Below, piece after piece: positions 7,210-9,414 of a stretch of DNA of 9,414 nucleotides (its first letter is position 1; the number at the start of each line of letters is the position of its first letter). The DNA is from Clostridia bacterium. Lineage in GTDB: Bacteria > Bacillota > Clostridia > HGM11327. The notes under the pieces were generated by a model. The model was not told where the DNA came from. It saw only the letters and a list, made by a program, of their open reading frames with translations, and did no database searches. The position numbers and the translations under genes were made by a program. Location: contig JAGBHJ010000034.1 of the NCBI GenBank assembly GCA_017935525.1, positions 1-9,414 of the forward strand, read 5' to 3'.

Positions 7210-7358
7210 ATCTGTCGGGATCTATTGACAGTACGGTGGAGTTTGAGGTGACTGCGACCCACGCAAGCGCCTTTGAGGACGGCGTTGACAAGGAGTTTTT
7301 TGTCAACGGCACGGTGGGCATTGAGGGGTCCGACAGCGTTTTTGTGCGTATTCATTGA
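7167..7358 (+). pseudogene. Displaced C-terminal part of the lipoprotein gene (-1 frame)
   Basis: Reading from TTT at 7167 in the frame ending with TGA 7356-7358 gives about 63 residues that fit a beta-sandwich end domain: FENKQTGEKAFMLVNLSG, then STVEFEVTA and GSDSVFVRIH. The segment has no start codon with a ribosome site of its own, and joins smoothly to VGY just before it if one T is restored in the run at 7167-7169. It ends 12 bases before the next gene, the spacing expected of a true gene end in this operon. It is either a real loss-of-function mutation, a sequencing or assembly indel, or recoding; the local bases do not form a classical X-XXY-YYZ slip site. Confidence 0.75.
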
Positions 7359-7370
7359 TAAGGAGATAAT

Positions 7371-8060
7371 ATGAGAGGTTTTTTCCGCTTGATCGGTAGG
7401 CTGGTGCGGCTGGCAATAACCTTGGCGGTGCTGGTGGCGCTTTTGTGCGTTGGTATGAATCTTGTGGTGACGTTGACTACGGCAGGGGACATTGTATCAA
7501 GCGAAAAAGCCGATGCATTTGATGCGGACTGCATATTGGTGCTGGGCTGCAGCGTATATGCTGACGGCAAAACACCGTCCCCAATGCTTAAGGACAGACT
7601 GGATACTGCCATAAGGCTCTACAAGGAGGGTGTGGCTCCAAAGATATTGATGAGTGGTGACCATTCGGGGCAGTATTATAATGAAGTAAAAGTGATGAAG
7701 AATTACGCCATAGATAAGGGCGTGCCGTCGGAGGATATATTCTGCGATCATTACGGAGTAACGACCTATGACTCATTCAAAAGGGCAAAGGACGTTTTTG
7801 TGCTGGAAAGGGTCGTGGTGGTAACGCAAAAGTATCACCTATACAGAGGCTTGTTTGACGCAAAATGGCTTGGGATCAAGTCTGTTGGCGTTGCAAGCGA
7901 CATGAGGGTAGGCGACAAGGAGCTTATGAGGGAGTTTTTTGGCAGGCTGAAGGACTTTACGTTCTGCGTGCTGGGCGTTGACGCTCAATATGCAGGCGGA
8001 GAGATCCCCGTTGACGGCAACGGAGATATAACCAACGACAGAGAGGACCTACCGCAATAA
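7371..8060 (+). CDS. SanA/YdcF-family (DUF218) membrane-anchored protein
   Basis: This 229-residue protein has one N-terminal membrane helix (about residues 10-34) after a basic stretch, so the DUF218 domain probably lies outside the membrane. The domain is clear: DCILVLGCSVYADGKTPSPMLKDRL, then APKILMSGDHS with YYNEVKVMKNYAI, then DHYGVTTYDSFKRAKDVF and VVVVTQKYHLYRGLF. In Escherichia coli the relative SanA affects vancomycin permeability and ElyC affects envelope carbohydrate metabolism; the biochemical role in Firmicutes is not established. The ATG at 7371 follows AGGAG (7361-7365) by 5 bases, 12 bases after the end of the lipoprotein remnant. The stop is one base before the dusB ATG. Unlike the glycosidase gene it uses both AAA and AAG for Lys. 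The C-terminal tail is acidic and polar and has no known motif. Confidence 0.9.
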   Translation: MRGFFRLIGRLVRLAITLAVLVALLCVGMNLVVTLTTAGDIVSSEKADAFDADCILVLGCSVYADGKTPSPMLKDRLDTAIRLYKEGVAPKILMSGDHSGQYYNEVKVMKNYAIDKGVPSEDIFCDHYGVTTYDSFKRAKDVFVLERVVVVTQKYHLYRGLFDAKWLGIKSVGVASDMRVGDKELMREFFGRLKDFTFCVLGVDAQYAGGEIPVDGNGDITNDREDLPQ

Positions 8061-8061
8061 T

Positions 8062-9003
8062 ATGAAGATAGGTAATATAGAAATACAGAACGGCTTGTTT
8101 TTGGGCCCCATGGCGGGCTTTACGGACCTGCCATTCCGAAAAATAGCAAAGGAGCTGGGCGTTGGGCTGACATATACGGAAATGGTCAGCGCAAAGGCGC
8201 TTTACTACGGCGACAAAAAGACGCAAAGACTGCTGGAGGCAGAGGACGAGCTGTGCGCTGTGCAGATATTCGGCAGAGAGCCTGAGATCATGAAGTATGC
8301 GGCAAGGCTTCTGGAGGACAGAGGCGTGCCCATGATAGACATCAATATGGGTTGCCCTGTGCCAAAAATAGTCAACAACGGCGAGGGAAGCGCTCTTTTG
8401 CGGGAAAAGGAGCTGGCGGCGGAGATCGTCAGCAGCATAAAGAGTGCGGTAAAAATACCCGTTACGGCAAAAATACGCCGCGGATGGGACGATATGCCCG
8501 ACGTGGCTGTGGACGTGGCAAAGCTGCTGGACGAGGCAGGGGTTGACGCCATATGCGTCCACGGACGAACACGGGAGCAATACTATCTGAGAAAGAGCGA
8601 CAGAGGCATTATCAAGAGGGTAAAGGATGCGGTCAGATGCCCCGTTATAGGCAACGGCGACGTTTGCAGTTGGGAAGACTACCGCAGTATGCTGGAGGAA
8701 ACGGGCTGTGACGGCGTTATGATCGCCAGAGGTGCCTGCCAAAAGCCATGGATATTTAAGGAGTGCATCGATGGCAGGACATACGATATTCCCCTTGAGG
8801 AAAGAGTACGGCTGATGCTGAGACATTACGAGCTTTCCGTGGAGTTTTACGGCGAGTGGCTGGCAATTCCGCAGATGAGAAAGCAGTTTCATTGCTACGT
8901 AAAGGGCTTGCCCGGTGCGGCAAAGCTAAAGGATGAGATAAACAGATTAGAGACCCTTGAGCAGGTAAAGGCATTGCTGGGGGCCATGGTGGAAAATCAT
9001 TGA
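8062..9003 (+). CDS. dusB: tRNA-dihydrouridine synthase (DusB-like)
   Basis: This enzyme reduces specific uridines in tRNA to dihydrouridine with FMN and NADPH in the cytoplasm. The 313 residues cover the normal family length (about 310-340). Seen are the FMN-barrel start LGPMAGFTDLPFRKIAKELG (14-33), the VQIFGREPE block (67-75), DINMGCPVPK with the catalytic Cys98, VTAKIRRGWDD with Lys137, CVHGRTREQYY (165-175, His167), and PVIGNGDV (194-201) with the phosphate-binding region following. The motif near residue 221, IARGACQKPWIF, differs slightly from the more usual GRGA-GNPWIF. The ATG at 8062 comes one base after the SanA-like stop, with only a weak, distant GAGAGGA (8041-8047), so translation is probably coupled. 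The next gene begins 13 bases after its stop. Confidence 0.95.
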   Translation: MKIGNIEIQNGLFLGPMAGFTDLPFRKIAKELGVGLTYTEMVSAKALYYGDKKTQRLLEAEDELCAVQIFGREPEIMKYAARLLEDRGVPMIDINMGCPVPKIVNNGEGSALLREKELAAEIVSSIKSAVKIPVTAKIRRGWDDMPDVAVDVAKLLDEAGVDAICVHGRTREQYYLRKSDRGIIKRVKDAVRCPVIGNGDVCSWEDYRSMLEETGCDGVMIARGACQKPWIFKECIDGRTYDIPLEERVRLMLRHYELSVEFYGEWLAIPQMRKQFHCYVKGLPGAAKLKDEINRLETLEQVKALLGAMVENH

Positions 9004-9016
9004 GGGGAGAAGTGCT

Positions 9017-9414
9017 ATGCAATCCGAAGTGCAGGATCTGATCGACAAGATAAATAAGAACAGAGCCAAAATGAGTAAGGGACAAAAGGCTATCTCTGAC
9101 TATATTATACAGAATTACGACAAGGCGGCGTTTATGACGGCGGCAAAGCTGGGGCAGACGGTGGGGGTAAGCGAGTCCACAGTCTCCAGATATGCCATGC
9201 AGTTGGGCTACGACGGGTATCCTGAGCTGCAGAAGGCATTCCAGCGTCTTATAAAAAATAAGCTCACCACATTGCAGAGAATGGAGCTTTCCACGGAGCA
9301 GTCAACGTCGGACATTCTGAAAAACGTGTTAAAGACGGATATGAGCAATATCAGAACCACGCTGGACAATATTGACGAGGAAGCCTTTGGCAGAATAGTG
9401 GAGAAGATATGCTC
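9017..9414 (+). CDS. MurR/RpiR-family transcriptional regulator (3' end outside window)
   Basis: This is the first 132 residues of a sugar-responsive regulator; full members are about 280-300 residues, with an N-terminal helix-turn-helix and a C-terminal SIS domain that binds phosphosugars. Only the DNA-binding part and the linker are visible: MSKGQKAISDYIIQNYDKAA (19-38) followed by the recognition region GQTVGVSESTVSRYAMQLGY (46-65) and GYPELQKAFQRL. The ATG at 9017 follows GAGGGGAG (about 9002-9009), which overlaps the dusB stop, by about 7 bases. No promoter is seen between dusB and this gene, so it looks co-transcribed. Its targets could be sugar genes downstream of the window, or the glycosidase region to the left; neither can be shown here. 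Confidence 0.9.
   Translation, partial: MQSEVQDLIDKINKNRAKMSKGQKAISDYIIQNYDKAAFMTAAKLGQTVGVSESTVSRYAMQLGYDGYPELQKAFQRLIKNKLTTLQRMELSTEQSTSDILKNVLKTDMSNIRTTLDNIDEEAFGRIVEKIC

Noticed and set aside
7957..8892. Minus-strand open frame of 311 codons across sanA and dusB
   Set aside because: It is antisense to two clear genes, has no family signature and spans their junction.

Overview
The window looks like a chromosomal segment of a Gram-positive, low-to-mid GC Firmicute, most likely a gut-type Clostridia (Oscillospiraceae/Lachnospiraceae-like). The reasons are strong AGGAGG-type ribosome binding sites, sigma-A-type promoters, a Gram-positive style lipoprotein, and the families present: a SanA/YdcF protein next to dusB, an RpiR regulator, and a RelE-type toxin with an AbrB-type antitoxin. 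The genus cannot be fixed from the sequence alone. No rRNA, tRNA, CRISPR array, insertion sequence or phage gene is visible.

Layout, left to right. (1) Bases 3-1616 (+) hold the 3' part of a membrane-anchored nucleotide-sugar dehydratase/epimerase of the WbpM/PglF/CapD type. It ends at a strong hairpin terminator. (2) Converging on it from the right is a two-gene toxin-antitoxin operon on the minus strand: an AbrB-domain antitoxin (2381-2001) and a RelE/ParE-family toxin (2008-1715), overlapping by 8 nt. A textbook consensus promoter drives them. (3) A 231-base divergent intergenic region (2382-2612) carries that promoter, a second good promoter pointing right, and a small set of inverted repeats between them that could be operators. 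(4) The right-facing promoter serves a large gene, 2613-5711 (+), for a 1032-residue glycoside hydrolase related to family GH106. It has no signal peptide and so is predicted cytoplasmic. A terminator follows at once. (5) Bases 5782-7209 (+) encode a predicted lipoprotein that resembles a multidomain glycoside hydrolase. Its reading frame is broken near base 7167, and about 63 further C-terminal residues are preserved in the -1 frame, up to 7358. (6) A tight cluster follows: a SanA/YdcF-like DUF218 membrane protein (7371-8060), the tRNA-dihydrouridine synthase dusB (8062-9003) and the start of an RpiR-family regulator (9017 to the window end).

How the parts may work together (inference): an outside-anchored sugar-active lipoprotein and a cytosolic GH106-like enzyme suggest a small glycan or oligosaccharide utilisation locus, although no transporter is in view. 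The RpiR regulator at the right edge is of a type that senses phosphosugars. The SanA/dusB pair looks like housekeeping. The toxin-antitoxin pair seems to be an independent insertion between the polysaccharide gene and the glycosidase gene. The most unusual points are the frameshift in the lipoprotein gene, the lack of room for a promoter between the glycosidase terminator and that gene, and the unassigned substrate of the two glycosidase-like proteins.
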